From Butyricicoccus_A sp963601915 (GTDB lineage Bacteria; Bacillota; Clostridia; Oscillospirales; Butyricicoccaceae): DNA of 64,000 bases. The stretch spans positions 78,527 through 142,526 of the forward strand of contig CAVCGL010000006.1 of assembly GCA_963601915.1 (NCBI GenBank), given 5' to 3'. Positions 24,775 to 33,464 of the stretch are shown here, piece by piece (within the stretch, counting starts at the first letter, position 1; the number at the start of each line of letters is the position of its first letter). A model generated the notes under the pieces. That model did no database searches and was not told the origin of the DNA. It saw nothing but the letters and a program-made list of their open reading frames with translations. Position numbers and translations under genes: made by a program.

Positions 24775-25270
24775 GGAAAGCGGTGATGCCGATGCCAGTA
24801 GTTGACGCACAGCCGAACCAGACCGAATCATCGGTCGCGTACTCTTCCATTCACGAGAAAGTGGTGTTTCCAATGGGCAGGTAAGTATTTGTTCCTAGCA
24901 GCTGACAGTTTTTATGCATCTATTTTATTTTCGGTTGCTGCATATACTTTTTAGAAAGTGGTGTTTCCCATGGGCAAATGAATCATTTGTTCCCAAATGC
25001 CGATCATTTTCGGATTGAAGAAAACAACAGAATTTTTAGAAAGTGGTGTCTCCGATGGGCAGATAACAAACTGTTCCAATCCAATCGGAATGTCTACTCC
25101 GATTGCAAGCAAACGATTTCCTATTCTTCAGAAAGTAGTGAATCCAATGGGTTAGTTACACGCATTCTCGTTCCCGGCAACGATGTTCGGTAAGCAAAAC
25201 TGCTAAAAAAACATCTTCCTTTCCAGCCGACTGATAAAAACGCCATAAGAAAGAGGTGAGTCCAATGGCA
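24775..25270 (+). repeat. Six repeated Shine-Dalgarno/start modules
   Basis: Six copies of AGAAAG-n-GGTG, 5-6 bases, then ATGG(G/C)CA. They begin at about 24775, 24856, 24953, 25038, 25130 and 25248, 81 to 118 bases apart. The first and last start short peptides; the middle ATGs are followed within one or two codons by a stop (Met-Gly-Arg, Met-Gly-Lys, Met-Gly-Arg, Met-Gly). Downstream of several copies a TTGTTCC or CGTTCC box recurs. AGAAAGnGGTG closely matches the extended anti-Shine-Dalgarno sequence. They may be decayed tandem copies of a peptide gene or repeated RNA elements. Confidence 0.65.
24792..24884 (+). CDS. Short peptide gene, first copy of the module array
   Basis: 30 codons starting MPVVDAQPNQTESS and ending KVVFPMGR. 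GGAAAGCGGTG lies just upstream; an in-frame ATG six bases earlier is an alternative start. The second module (24856) lies inside this frame and its ATG is in frame, ending at the same stop. No signal peptide, membrane segment or cysteine. Function unknown; whether it is translated is uncertain. Confidence 0.4.
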   Translation: MPVVDAQPNQTESSVAYSSIHEKVVFPMGR

Positions 25271-25318
25271 GTAGATGAACAGTTTTTGGAGCAGCAGGAC
25301 TCGCAGCAGACTGGTTGA
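25265..25318 (+). CDS. Short peptide gene, last copy of the module array
   Basis: 17 codons, MAVDEQFLEQQDSQQTG, behind the best ribosome binding site of the array (AGAAAGAGGTGAGTCC). The first 18 bases (ATG-CAGTAG-TGA pattern) resemble the start of the 24792 peptide gene, so the two appear to share ancestry. It is Gln/Glu-rich and hydrophilic. Confidence 0.38.
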   Translation: MAVDEQFLEQQDSQQTG

Positions 25319-25960
25319 GTGCTCGTTCTCCCAGCCTCCGGCGTATTGCCTTCCAAAAGCAGCAATCCCACACAGAGCTTACGTTTCTATCCTGACGGAA
25401 ATCCCATGTGAGCGTTGAAAAATATCAGAAGCATCAAAAATATCAATTTATTCTTTGTCGTTTCTGTTTCATCGTAAAATCTCCAGATTATCGCATGAGA
25501 GCAATTTTCGTTTCGACAGATCTGATTCTGGATTATGTATCCCATTATCCCGTTGGGTGCCTGTGTTGCAATCGCAAAAGCAGGATATCCCCCTTCCGGA
25601 TTTTCTCTTGATTCCTTTCACTTGTCCAAAAGGCAAACCGGGTTAACGCACGGACCGCAGATCCGAAATTCTTTTGACCTTTGTGTCGCAGATGCAAATG
25701 AACCGCGAATCTATACTTTTACATGATTCACTTTTAGCTTTGTAGGAGGATACATCAGTAGTTTGATACGAGATATTTTTCCAGATGTAGAGTGAGAAAA
25801 GCAACGGAATGTGCGAATTGCGGAAAGATATCAAAATCTATTTCATCCATTTGAAATGATTTTTTCGATCAGATTGACTTTTGTTATTCTGCTGTGATCC
25901 TGTGTTCCATATGAATCACAAGATGATTTTTATATAAAAAGAATATATTTCGTAAGAGTT
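25319..25960. other. Gap without a recognised gene
   Basis: No convincing gene on either strand. A GGAGGATACATC sequence near 25745 looks like a ribosome binding site but is followed only by a TTG and ten codons. The stretch has fewer strong start sites than the modules upstream and could be the 3' part of the same long transcript, which would end at the terminator near 25.99 kb. Confidence 0.4.
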
Positions 25961-25992
25961 ACGGCTTCGTATTGACGGAGCCGTTGTTTTTT
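25961..25992 (+). terminator. Terminator upstream of rnr
   Basis: ACGGCT-tCGT-ATTG-ACG-gAGCCGT hairpin followed by TGTTTTTTG on the plus strand. It would end transcripts that begin at the 24.7-kb promoter. Confidence 0.65.
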
Positions 25993-26052
25993 GCCCAAAA
26001 ACAGATATTTCGTATTTTTTCAAAATAGACTGTATGCTCTCTGTGGGAAATC

Positions 26053-26061
26053 TGGTATAAT
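26053..26061 (+). promoter_or_regulatory. Extended minus-10 promoter of rnr
   Basis: TGGTATAAT, an extended minus-10 box with no good minus-35, about 40 bases before the rnr start. Confidence 0.6.
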
Positions 26062-26100
26062 AATAGTACTGAAATGCTTCTCAGCAAAGGAGGCTATTTT

Positions 26101-28266
26101 ATGAAAGCAAAAACGAAAACATCTGTTTTGCGCGATTTGATTCTTCAGTCTACGCAAACCGTGTGCACACCGGATGAGATCATCCGTGCACTGAATAAAA
26201 GCGGCACGCACGCCAAGCATGCGGAAATTGTCCGTGTGCTCGCCCAGCTCGTGGACGAGGGCTATTTGATGCGCGCCCGCAGCAATCGTTACGGCAGACC
26301 GGAAGCATTCGGCTGTGCCGCCGGTACATTTTGCGCCACCGGACGCGGCTATGCATTTGTCCGACCGGAAAACGGAGACGGGCCGGATATTTTTATCCCG
26401 CCGCACAAGGATTTACACGCTTGGCACGGCGACCGCGTCCTCATCCGTATTCGTCAGGAGCAGCCACCGCGCAGACGCGGCAGACAGGGCAAGCCTGCAC
26501 CGCAAACGCGGCAGGAAGGCGAAGTGCTTCGCATTCTCAATGAGACCCGTGATGAAATCACTGGACGCATTGTCATGCGTGGAAAAATGACCGTCTTTCA
26601 CGACGACAGCGGCAAGCTGCCGGAAATCGTTGTCAGCAAAAAGCATCTGATGGATGCGCACCCCGGCGACCGCGTCGCGCTCAAGGTTTTGTTCCGCGGC
26701 AACGAGAAATATCTCCCACAGGGTACGGTCATGAAGATTTTCGGCTCCGGTCTGACGGTAAAATCCTCCGCCGATGCCATTTTGTATGAGCACGATATTA
26801 CCGTTCCGTTCCCGCAGGAAGTGTTGGATGAGACCAATTCTCTGCCGATGTTTGTCCGCGAAGAGGATTGGGCTGGCCGCTTGGATCTACGCAGCAAAAT
26901 GTTGTTTACCATTGACGGCGATACCGCCAAGGACTTCGACGACGCGGTATCTCTCGAAACGCTTCCCAACGGACACTATCGTCTCGGTGTACACATTGCC
27001 GATGTTTCGTATTACGTCAAGCCTGGCTCTCCGCTGGATCAAGAAGCATATAAGCGCGGCACCTCGGTATATTACGCCGATCAGGTTGTGCCGATGCTGC
27101 CGCTGCCGCTGTCTAACGGCATCTGTTCTCTGAACCCAGGCGTCAATCGTCTCGCCTTCTCTGCTTTTATCGAGTTGGGCAAAGACGGCACCCGATATTC
27201 CGCTGAATTCCATCACTCTGTCATCTGTTCCTATGCCCGCCTGACGTACAATCAGGTAAACAAGATGCTTGCCGATGACTGGCAGGAATGCAATCTCCAC
27301 CCGGATCTCGTGCCGGTACTCAAGGAGATGAACACGCTCGCCAAAACCCTGCACGATGTTCGTATGCGGCGCGGCGCGCTGGAGCTGGACATTCCCGAAG
27401 CCGTTGTGCTCTGCGACCGCGATGGCAAGGCATGTGGCGTGGAAAAGCGCGAACGCGGTGATTCCGAGCGCCTCATTGAGGAATTTATGCTGATTGCAAA
27501 CGAAGCGGTTGCCGAAGCGCTGTACCGGCATCGCATGCCGACGGTATACCGTGTGCATGAAGATCCAGACCCGGAAAAGCTGCGCATGTTTGCCAAGCAA
27601 GCTCGCTTGTTTGGCTATCGTTTGAGCGACAAGGATCTTGCCGACACGCATCAATTGCAGCGCGTGCTCGACCAGACAGCAGGCGATCCAGAGCAGCAGG
27701 CTCTGCCGACGCTGCTCCTGCGCTCGCTCGCCCGCGCACGCTATGCACCGGAATGCCTTGGTCATTACGGACTGGCTGCCAAGTTCTATCTGCATTTCAC
27801 TTCCCCGATTCGCCGCTATCCTGATCTTGTCGTGCATCGGATGCTGACGCGAATGCTCGCCGGTGAGCAAAGCACCCGTGAGCTGACGGAATTCTGCGAA
27901 GATGCTGCCATCCAGTCTACCGTGCGCGAACAGGCTGCCGCCGAGGCAGAACGCGACATCGAAAAGCTGTATATGGCAGACTACATGTCTCAGTTTGTCG
28001 GCCATCCGTTTGACGGCTTTATCAGCGGTATCACCAGCTTTGGTGTGTACGTGCAGCTCGACAACATGGTAGAGGGCATGGTACGTTTGGACACGATGCA
28101 CAACGATTGGTTTGAATATGATCCGGACAAAATGACGCTGTTCGGCAAACATACCGGTCAGAATTATCATCTCGGTATGCGCGTCAACGTGACGCTGGTC
28201 AATGCCTCCGGCACAACCGGCATGATTGACTTTATCTTCACACCGGATGAAGATTCCGTCGGATAA
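26101..28266 (+). CDS. rnr: Ribonuclease R
   Basis: Processive 3' to 5' exoribonuclease able to degrade structured RNA; 721 residues. Order: N-terminal winged helix and cold-shock-type OB domains (1-220), RNB catalytic domain with DGDTAKDFDDAVSLE near residue 273 (metal-binding aspartates) and LNPGVNRLAFS, HFTSPIRRYPDLVVHRML near residue 563, and a C-terminal S1 domain (FDGFISGITSFGVYVQLDN, about residue 640). ATG at 26101 has AAAGGAGG 7 bases upstream. It stands apart from smpB, and secG is 5 kb away. Confidence 0.96.
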   Translation: MKAKTKTSVLRDLILQSTQTVCTPDEIIRALNKSGTHAKHAEIVRVLAQLVDEGYLMRARSNRYGRPEAFGCAAGTFCATGRGYAFVRPENGDGPDIFIPPHKDLHAWHGDRVLIRIRQEQPPRRRGRQGKPAPQTRQEGEVLRILNETRDEITGRIVMRGKMTVFHDDSGKLPEIVVSKKHLMDAHPGDRVALKVLFRGNEKYLPQGTVMKIFGSGLTVKSSADAILYEHDITVPFPQEVLDETNSLPMFVREEDWAGRLDLRSKMLFTIDGDTAKDFDDAVSLETLPNGHYRLGVHIADVSYYVKPGSPLDQEAYKRGTSVYYADQVVPMLPLPLSNGICSLNPGVNRLAFSAFIELGKDGTRYSAEFHHSVICSYARLTYNQVNKMLADDWQECNLHPDLVPVLKEMNTLAKTLHDVRMRRGALELDIPEAVVLCDRDGKACGVEKRERGDSERLIEEFMLIANEAVAEALYRHRMPTVYRVHEDPDPEKLRMFAKQARLFGYRLSDKDLADTHQLQRVLDQTAGDPEQQALPTLLLRSLARARYAPECLGHYGLAAKFYLHFTSPIRRYPDLVVHRMLTRMLAGEQSTRELTEFCEDAAIQSTVREQAAAEAERDIEKLYMADYMSQFVGHPFDGFISGITSFGVYVQLDNMVEGMVRLDTMHNDWFEYDPDKMTLFGKHTGQNYHLGMRVNVTLVNASGTTGMIDFIFTPDEDSVG

Positions 28267-28282
28267 ATATTGATAGCAAAGC

Positions 28283-28317
28283 AAAAAGAACGGCAGGTTT
28301 TCACCTGTCGTTCTTTT
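28283..28317. terminator. Bidirectional terminator between rnr and the LCP gene
   Basis: AAAAGAACGGCAGGT-TTTC-ACCTGTCGTTCTTTT, a long near-perfect hairpin with A- and T-runs on both sides, between two convergent genes. Confidence 0.9.
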
Positions 28318-28325
28318 CCTTTGCA

Positions 28326-29531
28326 TCAATCGCTGTTTTTCGTCGGGTCTATATCGTCATAGATATAGCTGTGCAGATGAGAAGCCAGCACGCTGTCACT
28401 AAACCGAATGACCGAAGCGCCGCTGCTCGTCGTGCCATACTGCCATTCGCCGTCCAGCGGCAGACGAATATGACTCATCGTCGGCATACCATGTACAAGA
28501 GTTGTGAGTCCCATATACACGAAATCCATTTTGCTCATAGAAGAGGTCACATTGGGCATCAGACCATTGAGAAATTTCAGCATGGTAATCGGGTTGCTCG
28601 TCGCCTTGGAGAACACCTGATTGAGCACAACGGACTGCCGCTCTGCTCGTTTCCAGTCTCCGCCCGTATTTCCCTTTCGGATTCGACCATAGGTCATTGC
28701 CTGAATGCCGTTGAGCTTTTGCTCACCGGAGCCTTCAATGCGCTGTGTCGGAATATTCAGCGTCTTCCAGCAATACTCATCAATGTATTTATTGGTTTCC
28801 TTGACTTCGTCATCGGTCAAGGTGACAGTCACACCGCCGACCGAATCAATAATGGATGCCATTTCTGCAAAATCTACAACCATATATTCCTTGACGTTCA
28901 TGTCAAAATCTTCATTGATGGTTTGCAGCATCATCTGCGCACCGCCATATCCATACGCATGACACAGCTTCGTCTGTCCGTGTCCCGGTACATCCACCAA
29001 GCTGTCGCGCATCAGAGAAGTCAATTTGATAGACTTTCGTTTCGGGTCAACACTCATCAGCATAATCGCATCGGCGCGAGTACCGCTTGATGTATCGTTT
29101 TCGCGCGTATCTACGCCGAACAACGCGACGGTCATAATACCGTCTTCGGTATTGGCAGCCAAGCTGCTCTCATTGGTATCATCATACGTATACAGCGTCA
29201 GCAGGTGGCAAATATCCGCAATCACCAGCGCGAGGATCAGCACCGCAACAAGCAGAATCTTTTTTACCAGCGAACCGCGTTTTTTTCGCTTTTTTTTGCG
29301 CGGCGGCTGGGAACGCTGTTGTCTGCGCGGACGCGCTTCCACTTCTCGCTCCTCCCAGTTAGAAGAACGGGTGTGCTTGCGATATTGTCCAGACGGTCTG
29401 CGCGAAGAATCTCTGTTTTCTCTCTCCTCTTCCTCGTAGGTTCGTCCGGTTTTTGGGTTAATCGCACGCCCTTTTTCATCTACCGGCTGACCATATTCAT
29501 CATAATATTTGTATCTTCTATTTTGACTCAC
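28326..29531 (-). CDS. LytR-CpsA-Psr (LCP) family protein
   Basis: Membrane-anchored transferase family that attaches polyprenyl-phosphate-linked glycopolymers to peptidoglycan; 401 residues. A charged cytoplasmic tail of about 90 residues (with an RRQQRSQPPRKKKRKKRG stretch) is followed by one membrane segment (about 91-112) and an external LCP domain with the conserved Asp/Arg residues in VDTRENDTSSGTRADAIMLM split, LTSLMRDSLVDVPG, and GDWKRAERQ. The start is GTG (29529-29531), 8 bases after GGAGG; an ATG 4 bases earlier opens a five-codon frame only. Confidence 0.9.
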   Translation of the reverse strand: MSQNRRYKYYDEYGQPVDEKGRAINPKTGRTYEEEERENRDSSRRPSGQYRKHTRSSNWEEREVEARPRRQQRSQPPRKKKRKKRGSLVKKILLVAVLILALVIADICHLLTLYTYDDTNESSLAANTEDGIMTVALFGVDTRENDTSSGTRADAIMLMSVDPKRKSIKLTSLMRDSLVDVPGHGQTKLCHAYGYGGAQMMLQTINEDFDMNVKEYMVVDFAEMASIIDSVGGVTVTLTDDEVKETNKYIDEYCWKTLNIPTQRIEGSGEQKLNGIQAMTYGRIRKGNTGGDWKRAERQSVVLNQVFSKATSNPITMLKFLNGLMPNVTSSMSKMDFVYMGLTTLVHGMPTMSHIRLPLDGEWQYGTTSSGASVIRFSDSVLASHLHSYIYDDIDPTKNSD

Positions 29532-29672
29532 TCATCTGTCCTCCCAAACGGGGTTTTGCTCATAAAATCATGATACACGCATCAAGCGGCGGAATCAACC
29601 TTCTAGCCGTGAATTTAAGATAAATTTTAGAATTTATTCCGGACACCGTGCAGCCGGGCAGCCGCGTTGCTA

Positions 29673-29701
29673 TTGTAAATGCACAAAAAATAACGTATAA
29701 T
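29673..29701 (+). promoter_or_regulatory. Promoter of the nucleotidyltransferase gene
   Basis: TTGTAA (29673-29678), 17 bases, TATAAT (29696-29701). A hairpin TTCCTGCG-CAA-CGCAGGAA (29713-29731) follows in the 5' UTR just before the AAGGAGG box and may protect the mRNA 5' end. Confidence 0.75.
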
Positions 29702-29750
29702 ACTAGTATACTTTCCTGCGCAACGCAGGAATTCAAGGAGGAATATTATC

Positions 29751-30650
29751 ATGGCAAATCCGGTACTCGTCGTTATGGCAGCCGGCATGGGCTCGCGCTA
29801 CGGCGGTCTGAAACAGATTGATCCGGTCGATCCAAACGGACAAATTATCATGCACTATTCAATCTACGATGCATGGAAGGCTGGTTTCCGCCGCGTCGTA
29901 TTTATTATAAAAGAGGATCTGCTCGACGCTTTCCGTGAGCGCATCGGCAATGCTGCGGAAAAGCTCATGCAGGTAGATTACGTCTTCCAGTCTCCGGACA
30001 AGCTGCCGGAAGGCTGCACCATGCCGGAAGGCCGCACGAAGCCGCTTGGCACAGGACACGCCGTATACTGCGTCCGCGGTGTTGTCAATGAGCCGTTCGC
30101 TGTCATTAACGCAGACGACTTCTATGGCGCAGAGGCGTTCCAGTGCTTATATGATTATCTGAAGGACGCGCAGGACGATGACAAGTATCGGTACTGCATG
30201 GTTGGCTATCGCGTAGAAAATACGCTGACGGAAAACGGCACGGTATCCCGCGGCATCTGTGAAGCGGATGCAAACGGTTATCTGGCAGATATTGTCGAGC
30301 GCACAGCCATCTCCCGCGATGCAAACGGTGTGATTTCCGATCCGGAAGCCGGAGAAATCGCAGAAGGCACGTTGGTATCCATGAACATGTGGGGCTTTAC
30401 CCCGTCGTTCCTCGATGAGCTGGAATCTGGTCTGCACACCTTTATGACGGAAGATCTTCCGAAAAATCCAGCAAAGGGTGAATATTATCTGCCGTTTGCC
30501 GTCGATCATCTGATTCAGAACGGTCAGGCCACCGCAAAGGTTTTGCAGACCTCTGCGCAGTGGTATGGCGTTACCTACAAAGAGGACAAGCCTGTTGTCG
30601 TGGATGCTCTGCGCCGCATGACAGAAGCCGGTCTGTATCCGGCAGAATAA
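29751..30650 (+). CDS. Sugar-phosphate nucleotidyltransferase-like protein
   Basis: 299 residues, NTP_transferase fold. The nucleotide-binding motif MAAGMGSRYGGLKQ is at residues 9-22, GTGHAVYCVRG near residue 100 and INADDFYG near residue 118 (metal-binding Asp pair). Members of this group annotate as NDP-sugar or glucose-1-phosphate nucleotidyltransferases that feed envelope polysaccharide synthesis; the exact nucleotide and sugar cannot be read from the sequence. AAGGAGG precedes the ATG. Confidence 0.8.
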   Translation: MANPVLVVMAAGMGSRYGGLKQIDPVDPNGQIIMHYSIYDAWKAGFRRVVFIIKEDLLDAFRERIGNAAEKLMQVDYVFQSPDKLPEGCTMPEGRTKPLGTGHAVYCVRGVVNEPFAVINADDFYGAEAFQCLYDYLKDAQDDDKYRYCMVGYRVENTLTENGTVSRGICEADANGYLADIVERTAISRDANGVISDPEAGEIAEGTLVSMNMWGFTPSFLDELESGLHTFMTEDLPKNPAKGEYYLPFAVDHLIQNGQATAKVLQTSAQWYGVTYKEDKPVVVDALRRMTEAGLYPAE

Positions 30651-30666
30651 AAAAGGAGGCGGTTTT

Positions 30667-31200
30667 ATGCCGACATCCCTCAACGCACAAGCCTATCTCT
30701 CTGCCTTCCAAGAGGATATGCAGCCGCATTTTCATCTGGTACCTCAGGCAGAATATCAGGACAGAACCTTTCCGTTATATGCAGTCCTGCAGATAGAAGA
30801 AACGTCTACCCTGCTGTTCCGCAACGGAAAATCTGCCATTTCCTATGAATTTTGCTATTTTGATGTGTGCGACACATTTGACGCCGCGCAGCTCGCCTAT
30901 TACTGCAATATTTTGGAGGATATGGCGGCACGGTATGTCCCTTGGAGCGAACGCAGCCACAGCTATTCCATGCTGAGCATGGTTGTGCTGACAGACGGCA
31001 AACCGGACAAGGATGTGCTCAAACAGCTGAAAAAATACAAGCACGAAGAAAAACGCAAAAAGCCGGAGGATGGATATGGCTGGTGCAGCAACCGTCTATG
31101 CGTTGTGGACATCCATACCGGTATCTGCTATACCAATCGGCACGGCAGTGCGCTGGCAAACCGCGTCAAGCTGACCACACAGCGCGTTGCAAACCAATGA
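30667..31200 (+). CDS. Protein of unknown function
   Basis: 177 residues, soluble, no signal peptide. Several aromatic-rich segments (YEFCYFDVCDTFD, SHSYSMLSMVVLTDG) and a Lys-rich linker LKKYKHEEKRKKPEDGYGW precede a C-terminal part with VVDIHTGICYTNRHG. AAAGGAGGCGG precedes the ATG and the gene starts 16 bases after the nucleotidyltransferase, so they form one operon. No family recognised. Confidence 0.65.
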   Translation: MPTSLNAQAYLSAFQEDMQPHFHLVPQAEYQDRTFPLYAVLQIEETSTLLFRNGKSAISYEFCYFDVCDTFDAAQLAYYCNILEDMAARYVPWSERSHSYSMLSMVVLTDGKPDKDVLKQLKKYKHEEKRKKPEDGYGWCSNRLCVVDIHTGICYTNRHGSALANRVKLTTQRVANQ

Positions 31201-31225
31201 ATTTCCCTTCTTAAGAGAAATTTTC

Positions 31226-31254
31226 TTGAAAATCCATCAGACATGTGCTATGAT
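31226..31254 (+). promoter_or_regulatory. Promoter of secG
   Basis: TTGAAA (31226-31231), 17 bases, TATGAT (31249-31254). Confidence 0.75.
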
Positions 31255-31333
31255 TAGTTTACTGTCTAAAAATATCTGGCGCGGCGCGTGCATGTGCCGT
31301 TGCTTTTACAATCATTTCGGAGGTTGAATTTTC

Positions 31334-31567
31334 ATGGTTGTTACTGTCCTGTCTGTGATTCAGGTTATTGCTTGCCTGTTTCTCATCGTTACTATTCTGC
31401 TGCAGAAGGCTCCGAGCCGCGGCATGTCCGGTGCTCTGTCCGGTCAGCAGGAGACATTTTTCGGTTCCAACAAGGCAACCGGTATTGAGGCGATTCTGGC
31501 AAATCTGACCAAGATCTTTGGCGTTGTTTTCGTTCTCGTCTCTCTGATTCTTGTCCTGATGGGATAA
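31334..31567 (+). CDS. secG: Preprotein translocase subunit SecG
   Basis: Small accessory subunit of the SecYEG channel; 77 residues with two membrane helices. The characteristic central segment LLQKAPSRGMSGALSG near residue 25, then GSNKATGIEAILANLTKIFG, joins the helices. GGAGG lies 9 bases before the ATG. It is a single-gene unit with its own promoter and terminator. Confidence 0.93.
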   Translation: MVVTVLSVIQVIACLFLIVTILLQKAPSRGMSGALSGQQETFFGSNKATGIEAILANLTKIFGVVFVLVSLILVLMG

Positions 31568-31585
31568 GTCTTTCAAACAAGCACC

Positions 31586-31617
31586 AAAGCGGATGGGGAA
31601 ATTCTCCATCCGCTTTT
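31586..31617 (+). terminator. Terminator after secG
   Basis: AAAGCGGATGG-GGAAATTCT-CCATCCGCTTTT hairpin, 18 bases after the stop. Confidence 0.88.
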
Positions 31618-31652
31618 CTGTATTTTCTCATACTATTTTGGGAGGAATCCGT

Positions 31653-31949
31653 ATGAAAACACTGATGATTATTTTCTTAGTCGGCTTTTTGATTTTCGGC
31701 GCGATTGGCTTGTATTTCCGTCTGACCCATGACTGGAACAAGCTCGCCGCTGAGTCCGACAAGCTGGATGAAAATTCCACCGCCAAGCGCGACGGACGCG
31801 CCATGCAGCTGGGCAAGGGTCTGGACATCGACGCAAAAAAGGCCGAAAAAAAAGCAGATCAAAAATTCCGCCGCCAGCTGACGTTTTCTGTCTTGGCTGT
31901 CATCTGTCTGGCAGCCGCCATTGTCTGCGGCGCATTGATGCAGATGTGA
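31653..31949 (+). CDS. Small two-helix membrane protein
   Basis: 98 residues. A first membrane helix (about 3-22, GFLIFGAIGLYF), a charged middle of about 45 residues rich in Lys, Asp and Ala, and a second helix (about 74-95, LAVICLAAAIVCGAL). The ATG at 31653 has GGGAGGAA upstream. It stands between two strong terminators and has no recognised family. Confidence 0.65.
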   Translation: MKTLMIIFLVGFLIFGAIGLYFRLTHDWNKLAAESDKLDENSTAKRDGRAMQLGKGLDIDAKKAEKKADQKFRRQLTFSVLAVICLAAAIVCGALMQM

Positions 31950-31950
31950 A

Positions 31951-31980
31951 AAAAGAGCTTTCCTCGCGGAAAGCTCTTTT
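31951..31980. terminator. Bidirectional terminator before tadA
   Basis: AAAAGAGCTTTCC-TCGC-GGAAAGCTCTTTT between convergent genes; T-runs on both strands. Confidence 0.9.
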
Positions 31981-31981
31981 C

Positions 31982-32491
31982 TTATCCCTGTGTATTTTCC
32001 TGTTCCAAAAGCCGCTGCAATTTCCGTTGTTCCTTGCGTTTTTTGCGCAAATCCTGAAAGAAATGTGTCAAAATACCGGAGCACTGCTCTTTCATCAGAC
32101 CTTTTACGATTTCCGGCTTATGATTATACGCGACATCAAACAAATTGATTAAGCTGCCGCACGAACCCGCCTTGCTGTCGTCTGCGCCGTAATACACCGT
32201 GCGAATGCGCGCATTGATAATCGCACCAGCGCACATGGGACATGGTTCCAGCGTCACATACAAATCGCATTTGTGCAGCCGCCAGCCGCCCATTTTTTTA
32301 CACGCTTTGCCAATCGCCTCAATCTCTGCATGAGAAAGGGCGGTCTTTTTTGTCTCGCGCCGATTTCTGCCGCGTCCGACAATCTTTCCGTCACACACAA
32401 TGACGCATCCAACCGGAACCTCGCCTTCTTCTGCCGATTTTTGCGCCAGCTTGAGGGCTGCTTTCATAAACTTTTCCTGTTCTGTCTGCAT
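31982..32491 (-). CDS. tadA: tRNA-specific adenosine deaminase
   Basis: Makes inosine-34 in tRNA-Arg (ACG); 169 residues. Zinc-deaminase motifs: SHAEIEAIGKA near residue 55 (zinc-binding His and catalytic Glu) and LEPCPMCAGAII near residue 84 (two zinc Cys). The N-terminus MKAALKLAQKSAEEGEVPVG is typical. The ATG overlaps the stop of the CPBP gene by one base, so the pair is coupled. Confidence 0.94.
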   Translation of the reverse strand: MQTEQEKFMKAALKLAQKSAEEGEVPVGCVIVCDGKIVGRGRNRRETKKTALSHAEIEAIGKACKKMGGWRLHKCDLYVTLEPCPMCAGAIINARIRTVYYGADDSKAGSCGSLINLFDVAYNHKPEIVKGLMKEQCSGILTHFFQDLRKKRKEQRKLQRLLEQENTQG

Positions 32492-33438
32492 TACAGCACC
32501 TCCAAATTACCGGATATAAAATAAATCGTCAGCGCTAGAACAACCCATACCGGAACACTGGTCAAAATGGTCATGGTCATGCGCCTCGGTGTCAAAACAC
32601 TGCGAATGCCAAACGTGCCGTCCCAAATCGGCTTCCATTCTCTGCGCCGCACAAACAAAATCACACCGGCAGCGCCGAGAAACAGCTCCAGCAAATCGAC
32701 CGGCACGGCGACAACGGCACCCAGCGCATGATTGTATGCATAGCTTGCATTGATGATAAGATACACGCTGTTGACGGCGAAATGCGCCACCATAGATGGC
32801 AGCAGCGAACCATATCGACGGCGAATATATCCGCCAATCACGCCAAATCCGCACGCCAGCGGAAAAATCTCCAAGCTGTCATGTGCCAGCCAAAAGCACA
32901 CCGCTGTGAACGCAATCGCGCCCCACGTTCCCATTGACCGCACAGCGGTATTCAGAAAGAATCCGCGATAACACAGCTCTTCCACAATCGGCGGAACAAT
33001 CGCCGTGGCGAGAAACTGCACGAGCAGTGCCTCGCCGCTGTCCGGCAAGACATAGGCAGAAGATGGTTCTGTCAGCCCATACTGATTGAGAACGCTCTCT
33101 ATGCCAACGCCCAGCCAACCGGCAACAATCGACCAGCCCAGCGTCAGCCCTAACGTCATGAGATATACTTCTGCACTCGGCTTTCCTCGTCCCATCAAAT
33201 CGCGACAGGACATGCCGGACAATTTTGCACCGATAGCAAACGGAATGGCAAAGATCAGCAAATAGGTCAGCAGATCCTCCATTTCATAGAGAAACGATCC
33301 TTCTGCCGCCTGCGGAAACAGCGGCATAATCGGATACAGCAGACAATTGATTCCCATCTCTGCAAGAGTTGTCAGTGCAATAATATCCGCACTGCGGCGC
33401 ACACGCCACGTTTCTGATGGAATCCCGTTAATGAACAC
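32491..33438 (-). CDS. CPBP family intramembrane metalloprotease
   Basis: About 315 residues with 7-8 hydrophobic helices. CPBP/Abi motifs: VEELCYRGFF (the EExxxR motif), FWLAHDSLEIFPLA and MVAHFAVNS supplying the other metal-binding His. The family includes CAAX-type proteases and bacteriocin self-immunity proteins. The ribosome binding site AAGGAGG lies at 33442-33448; GTG at 33436-33438 is only 2 bases from it, an ATT at 33430-33432 is 8 bases away, and a GTG at 33454-33456 is at the predicted transcript end. The start is therefore uncertain. It lies directly downstream of the small-peptide unit. Confidence 0.8.
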   Translation of the reverse strand: MFINGIPSETWRVRRSADIIALTTLAEMGINCLLYPIMPLFPQAAEGSFLYEMEDLLTYLLIFAIPFAIGAKLSGMSCRDLMGRGKPSAEVYLMTLGLTLGWSIVAGWLGVGIESVLNQYGLTEPSSAYVLPDSGEALLVQFLATAIVPPIVEELCYRGFFLNTAVRSMGTWGAIAFTAVCFWLAHDSLEIFPLACGFGVIGGYIRRRYGSLLPSMVAHFAVNSVYLIINASYAYNHALGAVVAVPVDLLELFLGAAGVILFVRRREWKPIWDGTFGIRSVLTPRRMTMTILTSVPVWVVLALTIYFISGNLEVL

Positions 33439-33464
33439 CGCCTCCTTCGTATTCACGTGTTTTC

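Noticed and set aside
24775..25270. CRISPR array
   Set aside because: Repeat spacing varies (81-118), the repeats are ribosome binding sites with start codons, and there are no cas genes.
29518..29535. Five-codon frame overlapping the LCP start
   Set aside because: It begins only 3-4 bases after the ribosome binding site and can arise by chance; the GTG start fits better.
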